Part shown: positions 22,306 to 33,487 of the stretch, piece by piece | Numbering within the stretch: the first letter of the stretch is position 1 | Layout of the letters: every line of letters begins with the position of its first letter | Assembly: GCA_029449235.1 (NCBI GenBank) | Contig: JANATG010000008.1 | Span: 2,294,001 to 2,358,000, forward strand | Direction of reading: 5' to 3' | Length of the DNA stretch: 64,000 nt | Source of the DNA: Linnemannia schmuckeri | Taxonomy: Eukaryota; Mortierellomycota; Mortierellomycetes; Mortierellales; Mortierellaceae | Position numbers and translations under genes: made by a program | The notes under the pieces: model-generated | What the model was told of the DNA's origin: nothing | Seen by the model: only the letters and a program-made list of their open reading frames with translations | Databases searched by the model: none

Positions 22306-24764
22306 TTAGTAAGGGCGATCACGGCGTTCGTAGCGGCGATCGTCACGATCGGCTCCACCGCCGCCGCCATAAGATCCACGACTGCCACCTCGGCCTCCGC
22401 GTCCACTACTGCCACCACGTTCATAGCCTCGGTCGTTGTTGTATCCGCCGCTGCTGCTGCGGTCATTGCTTCCATAGCCGCCGCCGCTACCGCGGTCATT
22501 GTTTCCATAGCCGCCGCTACCACGGTCGTTATTGCTGCTGCCACCGTAACCGCCACGGTCGTTTCTGTTGTCGCTGTAGCTCGAGCGTGTGCTGCTTCCG
22601 CGGTCTCCGCCGCCTCTGTTGCTGCTGCTGGTACCACCTGAACCTGGGGGTCGGGGTGCTTTGCAGCGGAAGCACTCGTGTTCTCTTGCGAAGTTGTTCT
22701 TTTGGCAGCTATTTGATTGTGCCATTGAGAACAGAAATAAAGTCATGTTAGTTTCAAAGCAAGAACAAGGCACGTGTCGAAATCAGGCTTCATGCACGGA
22801 TGAAAACCAAGGTCGTACCTTTCACAGATCCAGTCGCCTTCACGAGGGGCCGATCCGCCGCTGTAGCCACCACGACCGCCACGGCTACTGAAGCCTCCAC
22901 GGTCACTGTAGCCGCCGTAGCCGCCGCGACCACGTCCACGTCCACGGTTGTTGAAGCCACCAGGGTAAATCTTTTGCTCTGACATTTCAACCTTGATCAC
23001 CTGTTGACAACAAAAAAACGTAAGGTATACTGACGATTAGTTCATTGAAATAAAGCAAGAGGGTTAACGAGGTTTGTGGATGCACAACCACCATGAAGGA
23101 GGTTTACAAGTAAATACATACATGACCATGGAAATCCTTATCGTTAAACCACTCAATGGCGGCACCCGCAGAACTGGGGTCCTCGTATGTAATGGTGGCT
23201 ACGTAAACAATAAAAGCACAGCATTAGTAAGAGTCCTCTTTGGCATTTACAATTTACTTTTCAACTTGCGGAAGAATGGTGGTTGCCATTGTAAGCTAGC
23301 TTACCATCTCCCTTTGGTACACCTGTTGAGAAATCCACATAGATACGAACTATTCGATTCGTGACACAAAACAGGTAATTGAGCGGGTTAGTCACAATGT
23401 CTCTTAGACATTCAAGTCGCCTTAGCACGATGCCACGAGGAAAGCGACTTACTCTTGGGCAAGTTGGTCTTTTTATCAATCTTGATACGTCCGATAGAGG
23501 CGAAACGTTCGCTCAGCTTGTCAGTCAACTCGCGCTCAGACTTGTCAGATCCAAGTCCACTAATGTAAATCGTGTCCGAGCTCTTCTGAATCTGAGGCTC
23601 ATCGGAATCTATTTTTTCGAACAGATGAGGTAAGAAAAGCAAATTAGCATATCGTCAGCCCAATCGCGCCCCTAAGGGGCTGTATTTGTTTTGCTAATTT
23701 TCGTTTTCACACGATAATGAACAATTATTATAAGGCTTACTGTTGTGGTTGTATCCGCCGCTCTGGTAAGACGAGCTGGATGAAGATCCATAGCGATCTC
23801 CACCGCCTCCGTACGAAGTTCTATCGTTACCGGCACGATCATCACCATATCCACCTCCACGTCCCGAATCACGTCCAGAGTCGCGTCCACCATCACGATC
23901 ACCACTGGAAGAATAATAGCTGTCACGCGAGTAGCCTCCTCCTCCTCCTCCTCCACTGCTGCCGCTGTTGTTGTTGTGAGATCCTGAAGTATAAGGTGCG
24001 GATGAATAAGCAGAAGTATTACCGTACCCTCCTGACCGAGATGAAGAATCATAGTCGTATCTATTGGGTCCTCCTGAGGCGCTTACTGATGCCTTGCTGG
24101 GATCATACTCGCCACCGCCATATCCTGAAGCGGCAGCGCCATATCCTGAAGATACAGCGGCGCCGGCAGCGCCGGCAGCAGCAGGTGCTTCTGGGACACC
24201 ACCCTGAGCCCCTCCTACGGCGAGAGCATAGGCTCCTGCTCCGTGGTAAGCGTCATAGGCAGCAACGTCCTTCATGTCTATTGCAATTAAATAATATTAT
24301 TCGAGGGAAGGGGTGGGATTTTTGAGTGTTCTTTGTCGCTTATTCTTGCGCATGTGCTCGTGCGTATGTGTTCTTCTGTGGGGGGACACAGAGGGAGGCG
24401 CTGCTGCTTGTTATTGGTTGTTTCTTAACAAGAAATAACAGTGGGCGCTCGACACCGTAAAAACACGATGTAGGATGAAAGACGTTGACCATCAAGTAGG
24501 GTAAACGAGTGATCAAGCCTGTCAAGTCGAGATCCTCCATCACTTTCTCCTTGGATCGTCTTCTTACAGGATGGTCAGGAGGCGACAACAGCCTGAATGG
24601 ACGAGGGCGAATAAAATAACGAAAAAAAAAGACCGTTGCAAGGGTGAAAGGAACGAAGAGAGAAAGAGATATTTACATTGGGCGTACTGCTGCTCGTAGG
24701 CGAGGGCAGCGGCGGCCGCGTTGGGGTCGTCTGTGGTTGCGGCGGCTGGTGGTCTGTCTGCCAT
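22306..24764 (-). CDS. FET-family (FUS/EWS/TAF15-like) RNA-binding protein
   Basis: Seven exons (24764-24677, 24277-23741, 23608-23453, 23349-23305, 23198-23122, 23000-22819, 22708-22306) sum to 1,488 bases and encode 495 residues. Order: an Ala/Tyr/Gly/Ser low-complexity N-terminus rich in SYG and GYG repeats (about 30-205); one RRM (about 217-305) with DTIYISGL, IGRIKIDKKTNLPKIRIYVD, GVPKGDATITYEDP and AIEWFNDKDFHGHVIKVEMS; an RGG region; a RanBP2-type zinc finger (DWICESCQKNNFAREHECFRC, assembled across a splice junction); and a long RGG/Asn/Asp-rich tail ending RRDRPY. This is the FUS/TAF15 order. Such nuclear proteins bind RNA, couple transcription to splicing and phase-separate through their prion-like domains. 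Confidence 0.92.
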
Positions 24765-24912
24765 TGGGATTTAGTGGATGGGGGTTTGTCTGAAAGGAAG
24801 GGAAAGTGGTAAAGAGAAGAACAAGCAGAAGCGTGCGAGTGGGGGGATAATGTGAGCTCCTACGGCTGTAAATTAAGACTGAAATAGGACGCATAAATCG
24901 CGTGTATTTAAA

Positions 24913-24914
<2 letters not shown>

Positions 24915-24952
<38 letters not shown>
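24915..24952. repeat. Poly-A tract (38 bases)
   Basis: An uninterrupted A run between the divergent FET-like gene and NDUFA9. It is probably a nucleosome-depleting homopolymer of the shared upstream region; no transposon body precedes it. Confidence 0.85.
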
Positions 24953-24955
<3 letters not shown>

Positions 24956-25133
24956 TGACGTCGACATAATTTTTTGAAATCTTGGCTTGGTCAATCCACC
25001 TGCAGTGGAAGCCCTTCTCTCGGCCTGTCGGTGAGTGTGTGAGTTCCGAAGGGAGCGGATTAAGATCGGCTTTTTTTGTTCACTGACACTCCCCATCATC
25101 AACCTCACATCTCTCTCCCTACTCACACCAACC

Positions 25134-27589
25134 ATGATCGCGGGACTCAACATCGCAAAACGTAAGACTGACGACGACTGCGAACACACCTCTCACACCT
25201 CACTACTACTCCCTCTCACAACTCAAAGCCCTTTTTGAACCCGGACGGATTTTGCCACTCCTGCACCCGCCTGCGCCTGATCTCGGATGATCTCCAAAGG
25301 AATGCAGACATCACTAAACATACACTTGGATCGCTATTACCAGGCAGAACAACCCCCTTGCAGAAACATTCGGACTGCATAACTCTCGACAAAACTCAGG
25401 GGCATTATAGACAAAGGAATCCTCCGATCGCTACGAAAGGAGATGATGCATTCACCAGAAAGCCAAAATATCCGAAATCCGAATATTCCGAATCAAAACA
25501 ACTCACAAGCAAACGCGACAACTGCAGCTTACACTCAACACCCAGGGCAGTTGCCCGGGACATCTTCCAATATACCCATTACTTTCCTTCACGACTAACC
25601 CTATCTCCGGATTGACAAACGCTTCTAATATGTAGAGTCCAAGCAGACCATTGTTGGTCTTGCCCAGAAGGTACATCATTACTTCTACCATATCCGCCGC
25701 TCACCAATCCGCAACCACACTTTCAGTTATCTAATCAATCTTACAATTACTTTTCAAATCGGATAGCGCTTCGCCAGCGACTTGGTCGTTTCCCAGAAGA
25801 CTGGACGCACCCTCATCAAGACCGGTAAAGGTGGACGGTACGTGCCTCACCAAACGCATCCCGACATATTCAACCGTGTCTCTTTCAGGATAACAGGACA
25901 AATGGCTTGAAGAATCCAGGGCCGGAAAACACCAACAACAGTCTACTATCCATGAACACAGACGCCTGTGCTGATCTCTCTGTCTGCACATTCCTCCATT
26001 GATTACTTTTTGACATATAGCTCTTCTTCCAACGGACACGTTATTACCGTCTTTGGATGCACTGGATTTCTCGGCCGTTACCTCATCAACCGCTTGGGTA
26101 AGGATTTCTTACCAGACTAGATTGCCAATTGACGCCTGAAGACCAGGGGAGAACGAGCAAAGATCCGAAAGGAAAAGCAGACAGTGGGCTAATATTTTGT
26201 TTTGTCTACAATATACATAGCTCGCGAGGGTGCCCATATCATTGTCCCTTACCGTGACGAGGATGATATGCGCCACTTGAAGATCATGGGCGATCTCGGA
26301 AAGATTGTTCCTATGGAGATTCACCTCCGCAACAAGGACTCTTTGGAGGCCGCTATTCGCCACTCGGACACCGTCTACAACTTGCTTGGACGTGATTACG
26401 AGACCAAGTATGTCACTTGGTGTCTGTTCTTTGAGTTTGTGATATCTGAAATGGAGAACCAAGCTGGATATTACAAAGATGCCAATTAACTAATATTGGG
26501 CGCGATATTTTCTCGCTTTTGTTGGTTGTAGGAACTTCTCGTTCGCCGATGTTCACGTTGAGGCTTCTGGTGTTCTCGCCGAGCTTGCCCAGAAGCACGA
26601 TGTCGACCGCTTCATTCAGATGTCTGCCATGAACGCCGACATTGATTCCCCTTCGCGATTCTTGAGCACCAAGGTACATATCATTCACTCGCACATCATT
26701 TTGCCACCCGTGCGCGCATTCAGCTGGATCATCTAGATTAAGTGGAATTGAAGTTGAGGCATGCAAACTAACCACGGAACGCGCTATCTTTAACAATATA
26801 CTAGGCTGAGGGTGAAAACCTTGTCCGCAGCATCATCCCCTCCGCCACCATTGTCCGCCCCTCGTTCATGTACGGTCAGGAGGATCGCTTCCTTGCCCGT
26901 CTCGCCAGTAAGTCTTTTCTCTTTGTGTCTTTGCTCCGTCCTGATGATCGATTTGAATGATCATATTGAATTGTTTTCTGACCCATATTATGCTTATTTT
27001 TACTAGTGTCTCGCGGCCTTTCCGTTCGCATTAACGGTGGTAACACCAAGGTCCGCCCCGTGAACGTCTCTGATGTTGCCACTGCCATGCACCAGATGCT
27101 CGAGGGCAACAACACCGTCGGCGAGACCTTCGAGCTCGTCGGGTAAGCTCCACTTTTATCAATTAACCGTTCAGTGGCCTCGCATTTATAAGTGCAGCAT
27201 CTCTCGTTCTAACGCGTTTTTATGTATTTTTAATGAATGAAAATAGTAACACTGAGTACACCTACAAGGAGTTGTTGGACTTCATCAAGGAAACCACCAA
27301 CCTGGATATCGGTGATGTCAACGTGCCCAAGCCCATTGCTAGCTTGCTTGCCAAGGCCATGAACCTCCTCCCATGGCAGACCCTCGGCGCCGATGAGATC
27401 GAGCGCATGATGATTGACGACAAGTTGACTGGAGCCAAGACCTTTGAGGACCTTAACATTGAACCTAGCTCACTCGAGGTTACCGGTATTCAGTACTTGC
27501 GCCGTTTCCGTACCAACTTGTACAACGACGAGCCTCTCAAGAAGGGAGTCGTTGGCAAGAAGAAGACCTTCCACACCTCCTACCTGTAA
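25134..27589 (+). CDS. NDUFA9: NADH:ubiquinone oxidoreductase subunit NDUFA9 (39/40 kDa)
   Basis: Nine exons (25134-25161, 25636-25670, 25767-25837, 26021-26097, 26221-26407, 26532-26673, 26805-26907, 27007-27142, 27247-27589) sum to 1,122 bases and encode 373 residues, the usual size. It is an accessory subunit of mitochondrial complex I with an atypical SDR/Rossmann fold. The nucleotide-binding glycines are in GHVITVFGCTGFLGRYLINR; IVPYRDEDDMRHLKIMGDLG, TVYNLLGRDYETKNFSFADV, FIQMSAMNAD and IVRPSFMYGQEDRFL are typical. The subunit binds NADPH structurally and helps stabilise the junction of the matrix and membrane arms. The N-terminus (MIAGLNIAKQSKQTIVGLAQ) is a plausible import signal. The first exons are very short. 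Confidence 0.95.
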
Positions 27590-28378
27590 ACGTGCCTCTT
27601 CCTCTTCCCTATCCTCGTCCTCTTTCATACACCTTCCTTACAAATACACTTCCTGTTTTTTTGCCTTCTCCCCTCTTCGTTATTACAATCCTTTACAAGC
27701 AGTTCGTGCATAAAAACAACACTGTTACTTTTTTCTCATACCTTGCCGCAGAGATGCAGCAAACACACAGCACACGAATGAAGATCCCAGACTAAAAGTC
27801 TTTAGACCATGAAAATACACGTTTTTTTTTTGTTGAACACGACACCATTTTTTGCTGGATGCCATTTTTCACTTGAGGGACCCTTGTGGAGTTTCGAGGC
27901 AGGGTCTTTTTATGTCTCTTCCAATGACCGAGTAGATCAAGTCAAATACATGTCACACGCTACGTGTCTCTTTGGAGCCTTCCCGAAACGAAAAAGAAAA
28001 AAAAAATGAGATCATCCAGCAGCTACGAGGTCTTTTTCTTTGTCGTGTCCTCTTCTTGGCTCTTTGCTTTTCTTCTTTTTTTCCCTCTCTCTCTCCCTCT
28101 TTCCTTTTATTACTCTCAACTCACTTTTTTCTTTCCCTTCAAAACCACACACATACACCGCCGATAACAACAAAATCACAATCCTTTGTACAAAGAACGA
28201 ACTTCAGTCATCCTTCGCAAATTTCTGTAAGAGGAAACCCACTTTATGTATTTTGGACACTTGGACAATACATCTGCCAAGCAAAGTCGAGAACCTAACC
28301 CTTTTTTCACTTCTCCATCCCCCTTTTTTCCACGTCTTTCAAAAAAGCCGTAAATCACTCAGGGAACACAACACAAAG
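27590..28378. other. Intergenic stretch between NDUFA9 and the small unknown gene
   Basis: It holds the 3' UTR of NDUFA9 and the pyrimidine-rich promoter/5' UTR of the next gene. Overlapping ORFs near 27960-28300 are T/C-rich low complexity and are not supported. Confidence 0.5.
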
Positions 28379-28825
28379 ATGTCAAGCCTTTCAAACATCA
28401 ACTCGGCTCCTACCGGCACCCCTGCCAACAACGCAAACCCCAACCCCAACCCTAACGCCAACGCAGTCGGAGGAGAACATCTCTTCGATGCGCGTAATGT
28501 TAACGCAAACCGGTTCCGCATCGGAGGCTTCCAAGGCGAGATCCCCACCGGCAACTTCCTTTCTGGCACTGACGCTACTTCCGGAAACCCCACCGCCTCA
28601 GTAGCAGAAGGAGATGTGGATGGCCCCACACCTACTACCAAACAAACAGGACAAGGGCAGCAGGAGGAAGATGAAGGAGAGTTGTCGGATGACGAGAAGG
28701 TGCGGAGAGAGAGACAGCAGCAGTGGGCGGCGCTGGTTGCGAGTGGTGAGATTGAGCCTTCAAAGTTGAATATCCGTCCTGGACAGCGATATACTCTTCC
28801 TGTTGAGAAGCCTAAGTACTACTGA
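28379..28825 (+). CDS. Small hypothetical protein, 148 residues
   Basis: A single-exon ORF begins at ATG 28379 in context ACAAAGATG after a pyrimidine-rich leader. The N-terminal 35 residues are Asn/Pro/Ala-rich with an NPNPNPNAN repeat. A more conserved-looking segment follows (FDARNVNANRFRIGGFQGEI, then PTGNFLSG). After an acidic stretch (EEDEGELSDDE) comes a compact basic C-terminus, RRERQQQWAALVASGEIEPS, ending KLNIRPGQRYTLPVEKPKYY. Ordered sequence at the C-terminus and a clean frame argue for a real gene, but I do not recognise the family. There is no signal peptide or membrane segment. Upstream in-frame codons extend the frame, but none is a better-placed ATG. Confidence 0.75.
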   Translation: MSSLSNINSAPTGTPANNANPNPNPNANAVGGEHLFDARNVNANRFRIGGFQGEIPTGNFLSGTDATSGNPTASVAEGDVDGPTPTTKQTGQGQQEEDEGELSDDEKVRRERQQQWAALVASGEIEPSKLNIRPGQRYTLPVEKPKYY

Positions 28826-30061
28826 GGACCAACAGGAATGACGAGAATTGTCAAAGGCTACTTGTGAATAAATGCCACTCCATGGCAACGAAGAAAAAAA
28901 GTAATGCAATCGTTTTGTGAAATGAGTTAGTAGGGTTGCGGCTGTTTAGCTGAACGCATATTATCACTGAGTGTACAGACGGCATGCAACTTTTGTGTAA
29001 GCGAATTGCATATGGAGGGATATCGTTGGTTTATTCAATCTATTCTCCCAGCAGCATGTTTCCATGAATTTTTTGTACTGTTGCCTTTTTGCTTGAATGT
29101 CTGCTGAGGAGAGGAGTAGATACTCCTGATAGTACTTGTGCCCCAGATGGTGCCTTGCTCACACATGCAACACCCAACCCTATACCACATACACAAAAAA
29201 AAAAAAAAAAAAAAAAAAAAAAACGAAAGAGAGAGAGAGAGAGAGTAAAAGGCCGATTGTCCTCAGGAACAGCGAGAAGAAAGGTCGATTTTGAAGTCAA
29301 TAATGAAGATTTAAACAAGTGTATGAAAGAAGAGAAAAAAAATGGCGAGATGGAGATACATAAGGATGAAAAAAAGAGGAAGGGGCGTGCATTAACATTG
29401 GGATTGGGCACTCAGCAACATACGGCATTGAGCGAGGGTGGTGAGTCGATTGGTGCCTTGCTGCCCTTTTTGCTCAGACTCGATTCACTTTCATTTTTCA
29501 CCCGCTCGCTCACTCACCCGCCCCCCAAACTCATGGTAATAAAAACACACGCTCTGTTGTTGTGGTTGTGGTGTGTATGGATGTATCACTGTCCTCGACG
29601 TCGTCGTCTGCCTGCCTGTGCCTCCCTGACAATCCAATCAACCTTGCCCCTTCCTCCTCTTCTTCCTCTTTCTCGTCGTCTCCTCCTCCCTCTTCTTTTT
29701 TTCTTCTTTTTTCCTTCTTTTTTTCTCCTCTTCTTATTTCTTCACCCTCTCTCCACTCTTCTTTCTTCTTTTTCTTCCTGTCAGTTGTCCTGCCCGCCCT
29801 ATCAACTGAATAACGACACGAAAAACTTTTCTTTCGCCACCCTCCTCCCTTTGTTATTTTCTTGTCACTCAACCACCCAGCACCAACAGGGAAAAAATAA
29901 TAACAACCTCAACAAACAAGTGATCAGGACTACCCACACCTCCGACACCACTCAACCCAACATCACCGAGACCCTTTCCCCGCACCCATAAAAATAACGC
30001 GCTAAAAAACTAAAACCAACCAAGACACACCAACCAGACCACCCTCTACAGAAAAAAAAAA
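28826..30061. other. Intergenic stretch with A-rich and GA microsatellites
   Basis: It contains an A run (about 29194-29223) followed by a GA repeat (about 29227-29247), then a T/C-rich stretch near 29640-29780 upstream of ANP32. A 300-codon open frame (29089-29991) is explained by this skewed composition and has no domain. Confidence 0.6.
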
Positions 30062-30816
30062 ATGGATCCCGAATTGAGGCAACAGTTGCGCGTCGAGGAC
30101 CCGATGGAGGAACCAGAACTGAACCTCGATGGTCTGCCGATCCACTCGATCCAAGTCCTTCTCGAACCCCCCACTGAGGCCCCTCTCCTCGAAGGCGAAG
30201 AAGATGAAGAGGATTCGTTTTATTCGCCTTTGGACCATTTCCGGAACCTTGTCAAGTTGAGCATGAGCAGCTCGCAGTGCGCGAGTTTGGAGGGGTTTCC
30301 TCCTTTACCCTTGCTGCGATCCGTAAGTTTTCTTTTGATTATGATGAGATGTGCATGAGTGATGATGATAAAGACGAGGAGAGGCGAAACAGATGGAAAA
30401 GGCTGTACGAAACGGAAATATTGAGTGCTGAAAAAAGGGGGGAAGTGAGGTTGAGAAGGGGAAGGAGAAAGGACTCAATTTTTCTTGATTGTTGAAAAAC
30501 ACGAGTGAGACTTGGATGGGAAGAACACACAAGCAGCAATAGAAGCATAAACAAAGCAATACACCCACAATATCGACAACAGATGAACAGCTAAACCAAG
30601 CAAGCAGCAACAAGGAAAATGAAGGGGAGGAGACGAGAACGGGGGGGGAAGGGCGATCGAGTGTATTTTGAGTATGAGAGAATTGAAGGAAACAAAACAG
30701 CATACAAACATACACACGTTCATATGATGTGCCCTCTCACTCATTGATTCAAAACAATACAAAATGAATGGATGGTGTGTGAGCGATGTGAAAAAAGGGA
30801 GGAAAAATGGACAAAA

Positions 30817-30853
<37 letters not shown>

Positions 30854-33183
30854 GGAGACAATTGCGAAATTAGCGTTGGTGTTGTTATTTACTTGTCCGA
30901 CGGATGGGATGGGTGATTGTGGAAACAGAGAAAGGATAAAGACGCGTCTTTTCCTTTCTTTTGCGCTGTTGAATTGTTTGCTCGGCAAGATTCGTGCTGT
31001 CTTTCGAATTTCATCACACCATTGTCCATCGATAGGCACAATTGTTATCAACGCTCACTCTAACTTTCTTCATCCTGTCTCCGAATGGCAAATAAAAATA
31101 AATGTAGCTTCACTTAGCGGATAACAACCTCAGCTCGGGATTCGAGGCATTGGCCGAGGCCGACTTGCAGAGTCTAGTACTCCTGGATCTGAGCGCCAAC
31201 AATATTGCTGAAGCCGCGGCTCTGGCACCACTGGTAAGCAAAGGACGCAAAAAAAATGGGTTGGCGATGAATCATAGTTGACAGAGCGACAAAGGGAAAC
31301 GAAGGGTGTGAGAAAAGTGCGAGGTGAGCAAAGGAAAAAGTGAGGGAGAGGCAGAGGCGTGGGTCATACCCACCCGCCTCTTCGTCTCCTATCCCCCCCA
31401 TCCAGCCGTCCGTCCGACAACAACAAAAACAACAAAAACAAACAGCATGCAGGCAGGCAGACAGACAGGCGGGATCAGACAATTCAAACCAGACCAAAGC
31501 AAAGAACAGCCCTTTTGACCATCTTTCTCCTATTTTCACCTTCCCTTCTTTCCCTTTGACGTACCTTGCCGTCTCACCCTTGTTCCGCCCGTCTCTCTCC
31601 CTGGTATTGTCTGTCATGACCACCCCCCGTTAGGATGCTCTTGAGAACTTGCAACACTTGATGCTGGAGGGAAACCCAGTCTCGGAGACTCAGGGCTACC
31701 GTGAGGCCATCTTTGAAGTCCTTCCCCAGTTGATCTCCCTTGATAGTCTCGACAGGTAAAGGACGAGGAATCAATGGTTGCAAAGGACAGCAACGTCTAT
31801 GTTTGATGTTCATATCGACCTTTTTTTTCGAATTTGCTCACTGTTTCTTCTTTCTTTTTCCTATCGCTCTTAGGGATGGAACAAAGCTTGATGTGGATGA
31901 GGACGCATTGTCGAGTGGCGACGAAGGTGCTCACTTCCCAGGGGTAAGTTTAAAAGAAACAATACATGAGCATCAAAGCGTCATCCAACTTCCCTAACGA
32001 GCTCAATAGTACCAATACTAACAAATTTTCTACCTTACCCAACCCCCTTGTTTCTGCTGTCTCGCTCACTCCTCGATCAGAACAACGTGAACGATGAGGA
32101 GGATTATGAAAACGACGAGGCCGATGCTGAACTCGAGGACGAGGATGATGAGATTGATGAGGAAGGTCGCCGGCCTACCTCTTCTTCTCATTATCAAGGA
32201 CACTCTGCAGGTGGCGCCGGCGATGAGAGCGAAGATATTGGCAGTCAGGATGAGGAGGATGACGAGGAGGAATATGAAGCTGAGGGTAGACGAGGCCATG
32301 AATCTGATGAGGACGAGGTAAGGAAACATGCCTCCTTGACCAATTGACAAAAAGGCATTTTTTTTTGGTTTCCTAGGTTGATGATGACTTGACTTACTTA
32401 ACCAACGTATATACATATATATTTTTGCTTGCTTTGTACCTGACTCAATAGGAGTCGGATGTGGAATCTGGATCGGAGAGACCTATGATGGGTGGCAAGA
32501 CGGCGGGAGGATACGATCAGGGCGACGAGGATGAGGATCTTGAAGAGGACGAGGAGGAGGAAGATGAGGATGAGGAAGATGAAGATGTTGCACAGTACCA
32601 ACAACAACACACTCCAGCAACAACAGCAGCAACACCACAACAATTGCTTCAGCAACATCAACAGCAACAACAAGCCCAGCGTATTGCCTCTGGATCAGAG
32701 GACGAGGATGATGATGAAGAGGAAGAGGAAGAGGAAGAGGAGAACGATGAAGATGAGGAGGAAGAGGAGGAAGAGGAAGAAGAGGCTCCTGGATTGGCGT
32801 ATCTCCTTGCAGACGACATCCCTGATGAGAACGATGATGAGTTTGAGCCTGAGCCTGAACCTGAGGAAGAGAGCGATATGGAGAGTTCTGATGAGGATGA
32901 ATATGGATCCAACAAAGCTTCAGCATCGGCATCTTCATCAACAGCAGTAGCCGTCGAGAGCAGTAGTAATAATACCAATGGACACTCTACGACGAAACGT
33001 CCTCGGTCGCCGGGCGCAGAGGATGATGATCTGACGGGAGGATTTGATCATGGACAGGTGGAGAGTGGTGGTGGATTTGATGTAGATGGAGAGGATGCTA
33101 ATGGGTTCGGAATGGCGTCGTTTGATGGCCCGGCCACATTTGATGATGACTCTGTTCATGAGTCCAAGCGTCCACGCACATAG
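30062..33183 (+). CDS. ANP32-like acidic leucine-rich nuclear phosphoprotein with extended tail
   Basis: Six exons (30062-30322, 31108-31233, 31634-31755, 31874-31943, 32081-32317, 32452-33183) sum to 1,548 bases and encode 515 residues. The N-terminal LRR cap and repeats match ANP32: FRNLVKLSMSSSQCASLEGF, LHLADNNLSSGFEALAEADL, SLVLLDLSANNIAEAAALAP, NLQHLMLEGNPVSETQGYRE and the capping LPQLISLDSLDRDG. ANP32 proteins are nuclear histone chaperones and phosphatase regulators. The acidic C-terminal region (about residues 180-515) is far longer than in animal ANP32 (roughly 250 residues in total) and contains a Gln/Thr-rich insert near 32600-32680. Two basic nuclear-localisation candidates occur near the end (KRPRSPG, and KRPRT at the terminus). 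Introns 1 and 2 are long (785 and 400 bases). Confidence 0.9.
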
Positions 33184-33487
33184 AGGACGACCGCTTTTTT
33201 TTTTTTTAAACTTGGAAAAAACTATTAAACAATTCATGCTCTCACCTGCTTCAGCTGTTTTTGCACTTTAATTGGAGATTGTATGGGGGTATGGTGGAGG
33301 TCCAGCCTTTATGTATGAATGATTTATTGTTTTTGATGAAAATGTGGGTTATTTTTGTTTGCGTAAATGTGGAAAAAGAGATGATAGTCATGGAAGAAAA
33401 ATAGAAAGAAAAAAAACGTGAAAAAGTAAAAGGGCGTTATTCTAAAAGAAAAAGATATCTAAAGAAAGAGCACTCTAAAAAGGCACT

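Noticed and set aside
28040..28825. N-terminal extension of the small unknown protein to 261 codons
   Set aside because: The upstream part is pyrimidine-rich leader, uses no good ATG, and has low-complexity composition.
29089..29991. 300-codon frame upstream of ANP32
   Set aside because: It covers A-rich, GA-repeat and pyrimidine-rich low-complexity sequence with no plausible protein character.
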